The notes: generated by a model from the letters alone, not told the origin. A stretch of DNA of 64,000 bases from Neoechinorhynchus agilis (GCA_051530055.1 CM121343.1:682001-746000); one strand, 5' to 3'. Positions 1 through 12,128 are shown, counted from the stretch's first letter. A program made the numbers and translations.

Positions 1-996
1 CGACTTCTATAATGAACCGGGATGATTTGTTTGGGTGCAACGCTCTCAGGAAACGTAGTCCTGTAATTCACTATTTGATAGTGTTTGGCTTTCGGCGTAC
101 TCCTCGGATCAAACCCAAAACGAATCCAAGCTCTCGCCCATGGTCCATCTTGAAAAGTATAAGCAACATGTAGCAACGCTTCTCGTAAAATCCACTCATG
201 AATTCTAGTCTTTACTAAAAGACTGACTCTTGACCAAATTGGACGTTCCTCAAAAATAGTAAGCAGAAGATTAATCGTCCGAACAATAGTATCGGTCATG
301 TTTTGATCCAAAATATTCTGAGATGGACCGGTTGGAACTTCTGGATCATTAAATCTAACCGATCGGGATCGAAATGCTCGTGCTTCGCGTTTATAGGCTA
401 ACAAACCTGAACTTGAACCTCGACACGATTCGAAACTGTACTCAAATGGTTTTGAAAATCGAGAAAACACCGATGGGATGCTGAACAGAGCGACAATGGA
501 GATGGCCATTAAAATGATACCCTTGCCATCTAACATTGCTTTATTTTTAAAGCTCCCCACCATCCTTACGCAAACTCAAAGCAGCTTCGTTCACTTGTGA
601 AAAGTCGCAAATGTCACGTAGATCGCTGGTAACAACACCATTGGTGGTCTGAAATGCCAAATATTGGAAATCAATAAGCGCCCGATAGACATAGGAGGCC
701 TCTACGGATCCAATAATCGTGACTTTGGTCCGCCGCTTGTCTCCTTGATCGGAATTCGTCGAGAAATTTAAAACATAACAAGCATTCCGAGATTCTCGAA
801 CCAAAGGAGCACCTCTTATAAGTGCATTCGATGGAGTCAAGTTCATTTGAATCTCTGATGAGTCATTTCGAACGCATGTTATCATTCGTTCTAGTCCACC
901 CAAACACCGGAATGCTTCATTGATATTCTCAATGATAAATGGGCAATGTACAGCGACAATCTTCCGCTGAGGTTTCAACACTTCGACACTCTCCAT
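1..996 (-). CDS. GTF3C5: General transcription factor IIIC subunit 5 (TFIIIC63-like), 5' part
   Basis: Subunit of TFIIIC, the factor that binds internal promoters of tRNA and 5S genes and recruits TFIIIB for RNA polymerase III. Two exons are visible, 570-996 and 529 to the window edge, joined in phase 1 by a 40-nt GT-AG intron (530-569). Exon 1 carries the N-terminal dimerisation region (a CPF...LGG pattern, then a DFQYLA motif). Exon 2 has PSVFSRFSKP, then RPIWSR, then GPWARAWIRFGFDPR, the hallmark order of the family's conserved DNA-binding half. The ATG at 996 is the first in frame, after an upstream leucine codon run. The 3' end lies outside the window, so the acidic C-terminus is not seen. 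The family assignment is from motif recognition and is strong; the start is less certain. Confidence 0.88.
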
Positions 997-1261
997 TTTA
1001 CCATGATCAGGAATCGAACTACAGCCCAAACGCTCGATGGAGCTTTCTTTCGTAGTCGAAACCGATGATTTTGCTCAGTCGATAGATTGTCGACTGACTA
1101 CTCAAACGCATGCTCGCAGTTGATCTTCTAAAGGAGTAAAACTCCGAAATATCGGTCCAAAATAAGCATTGGTTCTTAATCGCGGAAATCGCTTGAATAA
1201 AATGTGGCAGTTGAAGAATGGTGTCGGCAGGCAGACGGTAACCATGTTCTCGTGAATGGCC
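997..1261. other. Intergenic, upstream of GTF3C5-like gene
   Basis: No coding potential seen. A short stretch near 1130-1160 (AAACTCCGAAATATCGG) matches the arm of the foldback element at 25363-25500, so it is probably a remnant of that family. Any promoter of the GTF3C5-like gene must lie here, but no clear core element is visible. Confidence 0.4.
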
Positions 1262-2395
1262 TCAGACAGTCGATCTGAGACAGACCTCTAGTCGCGAGAA
1301 CTCTCTACTTTCAGGTTCTCGCGATGGGGTCGTCCGAGTTAAATTGCTGGCAGTTTCGACACGAGAATCGGGGGCGTGCTTAGGGGCTGTTCCTCTGGCA
1401 TCTGTCGCAATGTCCCTAAGACTTGGTCTCCCGAGTGGGTCTTTGGTTGATGCTTTCGGGCGACGCGGTCTCATTTGCCGAAAGTCAGGAGGAAGAATCT
1501 CACGCCATTATGAGAACGGCAAATTTCCCCAACATCTTGGAACCTGCCCATCTTTGTCGACTAGGCGGTCGTCGACACGCACGCTCAATGGACGTCACTG
1601 TTCGGGCAGGTCGTTCCAACGGAAACAAACTCCCAAAAACGTTGGACAGCCTTGCTCCACACTGCGTATTATCAGCAGCTTCTCAACTCATGTTCATCTC
1701 CCACCGATAGAGCTCGTCTCCTGGCAGTCTCAGCTCCACACTCCAGCGACTTCTTGAAGGCTTTCCCGGTCACAGCTGTTGGCACGAGGCTGGATGGCCA
1801 AGCCATCACCGTCGTTGTGGGACTTCGGTTGAGCATCGAATTCTCAGGCTCATATACATGTCGGTGCGGTGAGACAGTGAATAGGTCGGGAACTCACGAC
1901 CTTGACTGCAAGCGTTCAAATGCTCGCCATGCACGGCACTCAGCAGTCGACCGCATAATCAAGGAAGCGCTATCAATGGCCGGTTTTTCCGCTCGACTCG
2001 AACCAGTCGGACTCTCCCGGAACGACGGTAAACGCCCTGATCTCCTCCCATGGTGCTCCGGGAAAATACTGGTTTGGGATTTTACCTGCCCCAACACGCT
2101 CGCAGCATCCCACTTACGAGATGCCACCTAAAAAGCGGGAGCAGTCGCCAGCTTCAGCGAGGAAAAGAAGCGGCATAAGTACTCCTCGCTCGATGGGCAT
2201 CAATATATGTTCATTCCGATTGCGGTGGAAACACTGAGATGCCTCGGAAAAGAAGCCGATTATTACCTCTCCCGACTGGGAAAGATGCTAAAACATGCCA
2301 CCGGCGATATGCGCTCCAGTAGATTCCTGGTGCAACGAATCAGCGCGGCAATGCCGCGGCCATCAAGGAAGCTACCGAACAATCATAACGTATGA
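1262..2395 (+). mobile_element. R2-like LINE, 5'-truncated copy with restriction-like endonuclease C-terminus
   Basis: The best frame (about 1652-2131) reads ARLLAVSAPHSSDFL, then a CRCG...H...C zinc-knuckle, a second basic segment (ARHARHSAVDRIIKEAL), and then KRPD followed 13 residues later by VWDFTC. The CCHC knuckle followed by RPD...D is the layout of the C-terminal restriction-like endonuclease of R2-type, single-ORF LINEs. The frame breaks after HLRDAT and resumes as KYSSLDGHQYMFIPIAVETL and a GNA-type tail. Upstream of 1650 only broken pieces can be read. The reverse transcriptase is absent, so this is a 5'-truncated, decayed copy. Related 3' fragments lie at 31359, 32225, 48916, 61375 and 21180. 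Confidence 0.72.
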
Positions 2396-3165
2396 GTCTG
2401 TAAAAAAAATGCGGATTTGATGAGGATATTTAAATAATCTTTTTTCAAAGATAAAAAAGGATAAAAGTTTCAACGTTATGCAGAAAGAGGGGATTATTTA
2501 GTTGAGTGGTGCAGATGCACGAGGAAAGGACGAATTATCAGTCTCAAATTTTGAAGCAAATCAATAGAATATTGATGGTTAAAGATCGAGAAAAGATTAT
2601 GGTCAACTAAGATGACGAATTATCTGAAATAATAGAGATTAAAGCAGGCAATGGCCAAGGCAGGAATTAAGAGTCTGAGATCCATCAGAAACCTTCTTTA
2701 GGTGGTCATTGAATGAAGATGGAACCCAAACAGGACACTAAATTCCAATAAACTTTTATTTATGAATATATAATCATATGAAAAATTATAAGCTATTGCA
2801 ATTAATAAGCGCCATCAATTATGCGATCGAGCGCGTTCATGTATTTCAATTGATGTCTTAAACAAAATGTGATAAAAATGATTTAATCCAACACGTTTGG
2901 CAACAACAACAACAAGCCAGATTCATAAATAACCTTTTCTATAGATTCTGAAGAAACAATCTACAAATAAGATATATTTAGAATATTCTTGTAAAGTTAT
3001 AATGGCCAGATAATAATAACACGTTTTATTTATTGATTAACGGAAAAGAGGACCCATGTTCCTTTGGTCCTCCAGTTGAACAGGCCCTTAATTATGGGTT
3101 CTAGGAGGCTTCGATTTGATCGATTCTTGAACCAAAAACGCATTCACTTTCCCTACCAGCGATTA
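2396..3165. other. Intergenic, no gene seen
   Basis: AT-rich, with no open frame worth reporting. It holds one copy of a dispersed repeat at about 3008-3090 (ACACGTTTTATTTATTGATT, then GAGGACCCATGTTCCTTTGG) that recurs at 54389 and 60782. Confidence 0.4.
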
Positions 3166-4435
3166 TTGTCTATAATAAAGTAAAAATTACGTGATTCTAT
3201 TTTAATTTTACCTTTTTAACCACTTTCCTCTCCCGAATGTTATTTGATATCTGTAGTCGAGCTTGAAAAACTGGATAAATGACATTGAGTATTCGGTTAT
3301 CCGAAACCGATCTCGTATGCGAATGGTTTCCGATCTAAATTAATTCGAGGAAATAAACGACTCGTTCTTCTGTCCAAATCGAACGCCTGGGATTTTAACG
3401 CAGTGGAACGTCGATTATCCGGATCAGAATGCTGTCCTACTAAATTTCCGTTACTGGAAGAGAATCTTGCAGGGAAAAAACGAAGGTGCACCATCGTACA
3501 CAGAAAAATAAGTGAATATTTTCAATAATAAAATTAAAATTACGTGATTCTACTTTAATTTTGCCTTTATTAACCACTCCTTCACCCGACTGTTATTTGA
3601 TATCTGTAGTCGAGCTCGAAAAACTGGACAAATGACATTGTGGTTTCGGTTATCCGAAACCGACCTCGTATCCGAATGGTGTCCGATATAAATTAATTGG
3701 AGGAAATAAATGACTCGTTCTTCTGTCCAAATCGAACGCCTGGGATTTTAATGCAGATGAACGTCGATTATCCGGATCAGAATGCTGTCCTGCTCAATTT
3801 CTGTTACTAGAAGAGAATCTTACAGCGAAAAAACGAAGGTGCACCATCGTACACAGAAAAATAAGTGATTATTTCCAATAATAAAGTAAAAATTACGTGA
3901 TTCTACTTTAATTTTGCCTTTATTAACCACTCCTCCCCCCGACTGCTATGTGATATCTGTAGCCAAGATTTAAAAACTGGATAAATCACATTGAGTATTC
4001 GGTTATCCGAAACCGATCTCGTATCCGAATGGTGTCCGATCTAAATTAATTCGAGGGAATAAAAGACTCGTTCTTCTATCCAAATCGAACGCCTGGGATT
4101 TTAATGCAGTGGAACGTCGATTATCCGGATCAAAATGCTGTTCTACTCAATTTCCGTTACTAGAAGAGAATCTTGCAGCGAAAAAACGAAGGTGTACAAT
4201 CGTATACAGAAAAACAAGTGATTATTTTCAAAAATGGAGTAAAAATTACGTGATTCTACCTAATTTTTACCCTTTTTTAAACAACTTCACCCTCCCGACT
4301 GTTATTTGATACCCGTAGCCGAGATTTAGAAACTGGGTAAATGACATTGTGGTTTCGGTTATCCGAAACCAATCTCGTATCCGAATGGTGTCCTTTCCAA
4401 ATTAATTCGAGGAAATAAATGACTGGTTCTACTGT
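3166..4435. repeat. 353-bp satellite, locus 1 (about 3.6 copies)
   Basis: Direct tandem repetition with a period of about 353 bp, best followed by the recurring CGATTATCCGGATCAGAATG at about 3412, 3763 and 4118. Each unit carries a perfect 8-bp hairpin, GGTTTCGG-TTAT-CCGAAACC, in most copies. Units differ by roughly 5-10 percent. The same satellite occurs at 26285-27955 and 41095-45475, so it is dispersed in short arrays rather than confined to one block. Confidence 0.93.
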
Positions 4436-4444
4436 AGTTCAAAT

Positions 4445-4625
4445 ATTCTGGATACGAAAATCTGAAGATTGAATTGTTCATGTTTGCAACTTGCGTAAAA
4501 AAATTAAAATGATTTATTGGTTCCAATATTTCGGCACAATCTTGTAAGCGCTTATCAAAGTTCTTTTCGGAGGCATTAGAACCAATAAATCCTTTTAATG
4601 ATTACGCCAGATAGGAAGATCTTTT
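4445..4625. repeat. Dispersed foldback-like repeat
   Basis: Contains TGAAGATTGAATTGTTCATG and TTATTGGTTCCAATATTTCGG, with a partial inverted match on its right side (TTAGAACCAATAAATCC). A related copy sits at about 49565-49655. Likely a short nonautonomous element; ends not defined. Confidence 0.5.
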
Positions 4626-6655
4626 TCAATAAATAATTTTTTTTATTATAGGTGCATAGAGCTTAATACCTTTTATTCGGAGTGAAAAGAATAAACTGCT
4701 TTTTTGTCGCTGTATTCAAAAATGTAAGAGGCACTTAGACTTAAGGGCGTCCTTAGCGCCAAAAGATTCCAGGAATTATGCATTGAAAAGTGCCAAGGTC
4801 TTGATTGGTGCTCGTTCCGCCATTAATGGTTTCGTGAGGACAAAAAAGATGTTGTACAAATTTATCATTAGTCAAATATCTCTGAAGCAAGGTCAATAAT
4901 ATCTTTAGTAAACGAAAAAAATTTTTACAGAAAAACCTTTTTTTTTGGCTCATGAATTTTTATACTTCCAATTCAGATGATCAACGCTCCCATTCATCGG
5001 CGCTGGGCAAAATGCTGGCCGCATTGCCCCGCAATGCTTATTTTTTGCGCCAAGAACGAAGTCGATCTTGGCTCTCTTCGTTTGGCGGTTTATTGATTTA
5101 AAGTTTTAGTGTTTTCATGTTTAAGATCGTTTCAAAAGCTGGTGATATATTCAGGTTGGTTAAATTAAAGGAATTTGTTATTAAAAAAAGGGTGTTTTTT
5201 TCACTATTTAGAAAAGAAAGATCCATTTTTTTGTGAGATTGAGTATTAAGTTGTGTATAGTCAGTTTGAAAAGCGTTAAAAAATTTAAGATATAATTAGT
5301 GAATAATGATTACATGTTTAGGAGCATTTTTTCTAACTCTAGGACTTTGTGCATCCGGGCTAACGAAGTCGATAAACACAACCGGCAAACCACTAACGAT
5401 TAGGGTGTGAAATGAGGCGCCGGTTACTGCTTTAGTGACTCCTCTTATGGCACTAGTGAGATTGTGGCACTAGACGGCAATTTAGCAGGCATGATTGAAA
5501 CATTTAGAAAGTGCAAGGATAATAAAGGTCGGCGGCACTCTTTATTGGTGACAGTGGCGCTCTAACCCAGAATATAGGTGGTACTCCAAACACACACATC
5601 AATGTATGTTGCACATTTAATGACGGACGAGAGCGAGAGTCTACAATAAAATCAATTTTCATTATTTCCACTCTTGCGTGGACAATTGCATCCGTGTGTT
5701 CTCGGTCAAGAAACCCGAATCCCTTTCGTACCTTGTTTTAGCAGTAAAAAAAGTATCTCGTTACCTTTTTCCTAAAATCATTAAGACTTTAACTGCAGTC
5801 TATATTTAGGTTTCCTTCTCACATGCCAACAAAAGATCTTATCTTGATAAAACTCAGATAAAGTAAGATTCCATGGCTCTTTACGAGCAACCTGAATTTC
5901 TTCGATTTCTGTGGAATGCACGATCGTTACTTTAAAAGATAGCTCGCCATTGCTTCATTAAATTTAAAATATTCTTAATGAAGACACCTCAATTGTACCA
6001 CTGAATCAAAATTTACCAATACTTCAAAAAATTTGCATGACATGCGCTACCTGTCCTCACATAATGGCGCTGTCTTTGAATGTCTGGGTGGAAAGCATAA
6101 TTGATAAGAGTATTGGTTTGAGCCGATTCTGGTCACTCTTATGGCTCCCATCATATGATCGGTTGTCGGAGTGTCAAAAGTACAGACATTTTTAGCCATA
6201 TCATCCTCGTGGCCCTAATCCGAAAACAACAACCTTTTTTGTCGTCGTCGTTGTTGTTGTGATTATCAATATTCGATTTTTGAGCGAATCGCATCCAAAT
6301 GCTTTAGTAACCAAATGTTTTTAGATAAAAATGGACGAACAAAAAAGACCCTTAAATGTTCCATAAAGGTAACCTACACTTATTCATATTAATCTTTGAA
6401 CTTCTATAGGTATTAGACTCAACGGAGACGGCCCTTTGACGCTTTATCCTTTGAGAATACCTTCTGGTCTAGACTACGGGTTGTTGCTTTTCCTCCTTAT
6501 ACATATGCATGATGTCCCCCTCCAACCCTTATTCTACAATAGACTCCGGCAAATTCGTCGTTGAGGTTTTTCACACTCCTTTTGACTCCCATATTCATTT
6601 TCCACTTCTTCGTTTTTTGTTTAAACGTTGAATTATTCATAAATAGATTGTTTTT
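4626..6655. other. 2-kb intergenic stretch, no gene seen
   Basis: No reading frame over about 70 codons with recognisable content. Scattered low-complexity GTT/GTC runs near 6235-6260. I see no RNA gene or mobile-element signature. Confidence 0.4.
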
Positions 6656-6657
6656 CC

Positions 6658-6806
6658 GCGAAGAAATTGGATTTTATTTGAGAATCCGATTGTTTTCGGC
6701 AGGAACAATCTTGTGAACGCGTTTTAATCAAAGTTGTTTAAAAAACGTACAAGCCTGTTAATGCCGAAAATAATCGGATTCTCAAATAAAATCAAAAATT
6801 TCTTCG
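6658..6806. repeat. Foldback (MITE-like) element
   Basis: Left arm 6658-6701 and right arm 6762-6806 are near-perfect reverse complements of about 44 bp (GCGAAGAAATT...TTTTCGGCA), enclosing about 60 bp of unique sequence. No coding capacity. The right arm overlaps the first unit of the adjoining tandem array. Confidence 0.82.
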
Positions 6807-7915
6807 CTGAAAACAATCCTTTTTTTTCGAGGGGGGGGTCATCATTATTAGGCGCCTCAATCGTATTTACACAATTAAAAAGTTAACCTTGATCAAAAGG
6901 CGTATTGTTCCTCTTGAAAACAATGGGATTCTCAAATAAAATCAAAAATTTCTTCGCTAAAAAACAATCCTTTTTACGAGGGGGGGGTCATCATTATTAG
7001 ACGCCTCAATCGTATTTACACAATTAAAAAGTTAACCTTGATCAAAAGGCGTATTGGTCCTCTTGAAAACAATGGGATTCTCAAATAAAATCAAAAATTT
7101 CTTCGCTAAAAAACAATCCTTTTTTTTCGAGGGGGGGTCATCATTATTAGACGCCTCAATCGTATTTACACAATTAAAAAGTTAACCTTGATCAAAAGGC
7201 GTATTGGTCCTCTTCAAAAAAACAATGGGATTCTCAAATAAAATCAAAAATTTCTTCGCTAAAAACAATCCTCTTTTCGAGGGGGGGGTCATCATTATTA
7301 GACGCCACAATCGTATTTACACAATTAAAAAGTTAACCTTGATCAAAAGGCGTATTGTTCCTCTTGAAAACAATGGGATTCTCAAATAAAATCAAAAATT
7401 TCTTCGCTAAAAACAATCCTTTTTTTTCGAGGGGGGTCATCATTATTAGACGCCTCAATCGTATTTACACAATTAAAAAGTTAACCTTGATCAAAAGGCG
7501 TATTGTTCCTCTTGAAAACAATGGGATTCTCAAATAAAATCAAAAATTTCTTCGCTAAAAACAATCCTTTTTTTTCGAGGGGGGGGTCATCATTATTAGA
7601 CGCCTCAATCGTATTTACACAATTAAAAAGTTAACCTTGATCAAAAGGCGTATTGTTCCTCTTGAAAACAATGGGATTCTCAAATAAAATCAAAAATTTC
7701 TTCGCTAAAAACAATCCTTTTTTTTCGAGGGGGGTCATCATTATTAGACGCCTCAATCGTATTTACACAATTAAAAAGTTAACCTTGATCAAAAGGCGTA
7801 TTGGTCCTCTTGAAAACAATGGGATTCTCAAATAAAATCAAAAATTTCATCGCTAGAAAACAATCTCTTTTTTCGGGGTCATCATTATACGCCTCAATCG
7901 TATTTACACAATGGC
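6776..7915. repeat. 148-154 bp tandem array (about 7.7 copies)
   Basis: Unit starts marked by GGATTCTCAAATAAAATC lie at 6776, 6926, 7074, 7228, 7376, 7524, 7674 and 7822. Units differ mainly in the length of a poly-T and a poly-G run and in a few substitutions. The first part of each unit equals the right arm of the foldback element at 6658-6806. The last part (GATCAAAAGGCGT...ATTGTTCCTC) matches the reverse complement of that element's interior. Short open frames across the array are by-products of the repeat. Confidence 0.95.
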
Positions 7916-9300
7916 AAATGGAACGTAAAATAAGCAATTTGTAAGCGAAATAATTGGAGGTCATTTTCCCCAGTGCTATAATTGTGCTTTCTTGGAGCAT
8001 GAAATCTCTTCACCTGACCAATTCCTTTATTATCATATCGGTCATTGGATTTGTGTTATTTGGAGTTTTATGCTAAACGAGATGACATAATTACTACATT
8101 GTTGTTTAGAAGACTGTTGAAATTCATAGTTTCTCTTTCTAAGCTCAATCTGTGATAAATAATTGATAACGATTATTCATTGGACTGTCACATTTCCCAT
8201 CCAGCGGGTTTTTTCACCAATGCAGACATTCTTAACCGATTTGTTTGTGTACTAAATACAATCGTCGATTTCTGCTCTTCCACACGTATTTATCGTTATT
8301 AAAGCGCAAGGAACATCCATTAGAACAGTGTGACATGGAACATTAACAAGAGGCATTAAGTTGATATTGATCATAAGCCACGATTATAGGTTACTTCGTC
8401 TATGGCCCCATCGGCGCTTCTAGTGCTCAAAAAGTTGGGTTTTTTTGGACCGAACGAAGGGGTTATGGGTGCGCGCACGCCGAAACCCAAAAATTAATTC
8501 ATCCTTTCCAATTAGCAGCACATCGTGGAATCATTCACCGGACCGGAAACGGCTGAAAGGGTTGGGGTATAAATGGCGAAAAGAAGGATTTGGACGTTTG
8601 CTTCTTGATGGAATTTTAAGGAGCCGCTTACACTAGTCCACTTGAAATCCTTAAGGAAGCGTAAACAAAATTTGTTTCGAGACTAAAAGTGGCTAGTGCC
8701 TCCGCGTTAGTGTGCTAAAAACCAGTTGGGTAATCTATTTTCCGTCCCATTTTCCCCTCCTTCCCAAGCCGTGTTCACCTTCTTAGATAAAAAAAAATGG
8801 ACTCGATTACAACCACCCTCAAGTCCGAACTGAACGCCATTATGGCTTAAAGCTTTGGTTGCAAATTAATGATCGACAATGCAATCCATGCATCAGATGG
8901 AGCAGTTCCCCTCGTACTCTCAGATCGCTTTTAGTAATAGTTTCTGAATCAAAGGGCGGACAGTCATTTGTGTCTGTGTCTCACGCTGTTTGCAAAGCAC
9001 ACTGAAAAGTGTTAGTAGTGGTTATCTATTCCACATTGGCCACGATCTTTAGAGGTCTTTTTGTCCACCCGGTCCATTCTACTCATATCTAGATGCCACC
9101 ACCACCGCTCATCTGCTCGGCTGAATCGTCCGGACGATTGTGGTGATGCCTTTGGCTGATGCTCATCTACCACTACCACTACCACCACCACCACCACTAC
9201 TACTACTCTACATTCTAATGTCCAACGCCAATACTAAACACTACAAAATCAGCAATCAACTCAAAACAACCACTATCATCTACCATCATCATCATCGTCG
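7916..9300. other. Intergenic, upstream of cadherin gene
   Basis: No gene seen. Contains a (CAC/ACC)n microsatellite at about 9165-9205 and ATC/CAT-rich sequence up to the cadherin start. This is the likely promoter and 5' UTR region of the downstream gene, but no core promoter element stands out. Confidence 0.4.
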
Positions 9301-9308
9301 GCACTCGA

Positions 9309-11401
9309 ATGCTGCTCACATTGTTCATCATATTTATTGTTATTAATAACCTTAACGTTATATTGGCAGCATCCAACCAAGTGAAGACCCTTTCAATGAA
9401 ACATATGAATTTTAAATTTCCTCCACTGGTCCAATTCGATGGTAAGGCCGTTCAGATAAGTGAAGGACGCAAAAACGGAAGCTTCTTAGCCCTAGTAGAA
9501 ATCATAAGCCACCATAAACCGTTAAAATGGCACCTTACCTCGTCTGATCCAGCCTTCCGTCTCAACCATAAACATGGCTTAATGTGGACACTCAATCTCA
9601 ATTCCGATATGGACCGTGAACAAATTCCATTCTACAATTTTTCGATCGATGCTGTCGAGATTCCTCAAGAGCATTCAACGCAGTTACCCAACAGACTTCG
9701 AGAGAGATTATTCGTTCGCATAATGGATGTGAACGATAATGCACCGACTTTTGATAAGTCTTTGTACACAACAAGTGTAACATTGATCGATACGAACAAT
9801 GATTTGTCTAATAATGATGTCTTAATTGCTCGTCTCGAAGCAAGTGATAAAGACGAAGGAGAAAATGCGAGGATTGAGTATTTGCTTGATAACTACGATG
9901 ACATTTTTCGTGTCGATCGCCGATCCGGACACGTATTTTATAGACCTTCTCTTATCCCGAATTTAGTGAAAGGAGAATCCCGTAGATTCGATGTTGTTAT
10001 ACGAGCTCGTGACCATGGACACCCAATTCTGTCAACTACGACAATTATGAGAATTTCCGTCCATTCAATGTCAAGCAGTCGGAATTCGAGTTCATTGGCA
10101 ACAATAGGCGATCATCGTGCTAGACAAAGATTAACGGTATTGACGATCTGCGCCATCGGTGCATGTCTACTTGTGATCTTGATCGTTATTGCTGTTGCCG
10201 GATCTGGATTTCTTTGTGCTCTATGGATAAAAAGAAAGCTCAAAAAATCGCATTCAATAGACGGTTCCGTAGATGATAGTGATACTCTATCCAATGAAAA
10301 TACTACTTTTCGAACACAAATAATCACCCCACCCATTTCCAATGGCTGCTGCATGAAGAAATTCTCCAAAAGAGGAAACTATGAACTCCAAAAATCATCT
10401 TGCTCTTCTACAACGACGGCTAAAAACGGTGTCGGGTCAAACTCAACCGCAACTTCCGCTTGCTCAACTGGTTATCTGTCCTCGGTTGTAGCTTTCAACA
10501 CAAGTCCTACCGAGAACCTCAATTCAACTCATCATGATGTCGAACGAGAAACAAATACTCAAAAGGCTTCTCCAAACAAGGAAATTTATCTAACTTCGCA
10601 AAAGGTATAAATGAAGTTCACTTTAATTTCTCTATACACAATATTATTTACTTTTCGAGCAACTGACGAGTTCTGTAATTTCATGTTTTAAGTAACAACC
10701 TTTTTGTGTTTGTTGCTTCAGTGTCATTTTAAAACCAAATTTTTTTATTATAATATTCGCAAATCACTCAAGGATTATTTTGAATCGTCAAAATTCGCGT
10801 AGGTGTCAAATGAACGTACTTTGTGCGTCAACCAGTCAAAGTCTAGACAGCTCTTTCAGTTTTGACGGATTTCATGCCACCAATCTAGCGCTTGGATTAT
10901 TCACTTCTTTCCTTTTGTCATCGCCAATATAAATGGCTTACTCTAAAGATCATTTAGAAATCACCATACATCCCAAACACAAAAAGGCAAACCCCAACTG
11001 AGACAACTTTCCCTAGACAATATAAAGGGAAATGCTATCAATTACAAAAGCAACGAAAAGATCAAATTAAGATGACCAGTAGAAACAAGCTCGATAATAT
11101 GGTATGTAAATATAAGACTCATCTATTTGCTCAATGATCACAGCAGCATTCAGGATTATTTGTAAAAACGGACACACTAATCAGTCCTACTGATAATGGA
11201 TACTTTTGTAATGATATATCGCATGTATCGTCGCCTGTTGACTCTTGTGCCACTTCTACATCCATCAATGTACTGGTGCGATCGGCGATGATCCCAAGTT
11301 TTCCAATCATCTCCACACTAGGACGAAATGAAAGGGCATCGCCCACTATATTGCATCAATCAAAAGAGCAGCCTAAAGGATGTTCCGCATCATTTGTGTG
11401 A
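9309..11401 (+). CDS. Short two-repeat cadherin, single-pass membrane protein
   Basis: Predicted type I membrane protein of 565 residues in three exons: 9309-10604, 10958-11101 and 11144-11401 (all phase 0; introns 353 and 42 nt). A signal peptide (residues 1-20) is followed by two extracellular cadherin repeats, about 45-146 and 148-255. Calcium-site motifs are visible: MDRE (101-104), DVNDNAP (140-146), DKDEGEN (180-186) and ARDHGHP (233-239). A transmembrane helix spans about 276-307, then a Ser/Thr-rich cytoplasmic tail with no recognisable catenin-binding motif. Two repeats is far fewer than classical cadherins or protocadherins carry, so it may be a lineage-specific short form; an upstream exon with more repeats is possible but the signal peptide argues against it. 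Exon 1 ends AAG|GTATAA, so the stop read in genomic sequence falls in the intron. The two tail exons rest on splice sites and phase only. Confidence 0.8.
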
Positions 11402-11405
11402 ATGA

Positions 11406-11700
11406 TTAATCTATTCTGGAGGAAATGGAAACGAATTTAAAGAAATGTATATCCTAACTTCAGGGAAAGATCTTGTTCGTAATTTGAGCGACGTCGTGAA
11501 TGTTCTTAATGGACCATTGAATCCATTTATGTCGACCTTCTTCAAGGCATATCCTCCGTGAATCGACTTTATGTACATTTGAAGGAAAATGCCGTTAGGC
11601 AATATAGCATTTCTGGCGCAATCCCCGAGGCACCATTATTCAATAAAGAAGCGCCCGTGTCGCGCAATCATGCTGCTTGTATTCATATTTAAAAGTCGAG
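11406..11700 (+). pseudogene. Unrecognised, possibly decayed coding segment
   Basis: Two consecutive frames read like protein: GGNGNEFKEMYILTSGKDL...NVLNGPLNPF, then after a stop and frame change ISSVNRLYVHLKENAV...SGAIPEAPLFNKE. The amino-acid make-up is protein-like but I do not recognise a family. It could be a broken gene, an exon of something with missed introns, or chance in the cadherin 3' UTR. Confidence 0.25.
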
Positions 11701-12128
11701 ACAAATGCACTCTTAAGATTCTGTTTAAAAATGATTTAAGGACTCAGGCGATAGGCAGTATGCAGAGGACCTTAAACCTCGAAGCTATTTACCTGAGTTT
11801 CTTGCAAGCTTAAAGCATCTCAAATTGATAAAGTTGTTCGAGGTGGTCCATTTCCATGGTACTTAAAATCTGGGAATTTCATCTAGATTTAATGGTTCTG
11901 GTATCTTTAATCTGATAAAAAAGTTCGATGTTGAACAATTCATGTGTAGCTCTCCTTGTAAAACGAACATACAAAACATCCACCCAAATCAATGAAGTCG
12001 CTTCATTAGTGCTCTTTGCGAACCCCTCAATGCATGTAAGAAAAAATACATTGAATTTCATCTTTCTCATCGAAGCCATCATTATTCGCTAAAAATCTAT
12101 TTACGATCTTATAGCATTTTTATGGGTA
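11701..12128. other. Intergenic, no gene seen
   Basis: A 67-codon minus-strand frame (11879-12082) begins with a signal-peptide-like stretch but has no family resemblance and no supporting exons. I do not call it. Confidence 0.3.

Noticed and set aside
7204-7835. Repeated 60-codon frames (GFSNKIKNFFAKNNP..)
   Set aside because: By-products of the 150-bp array.
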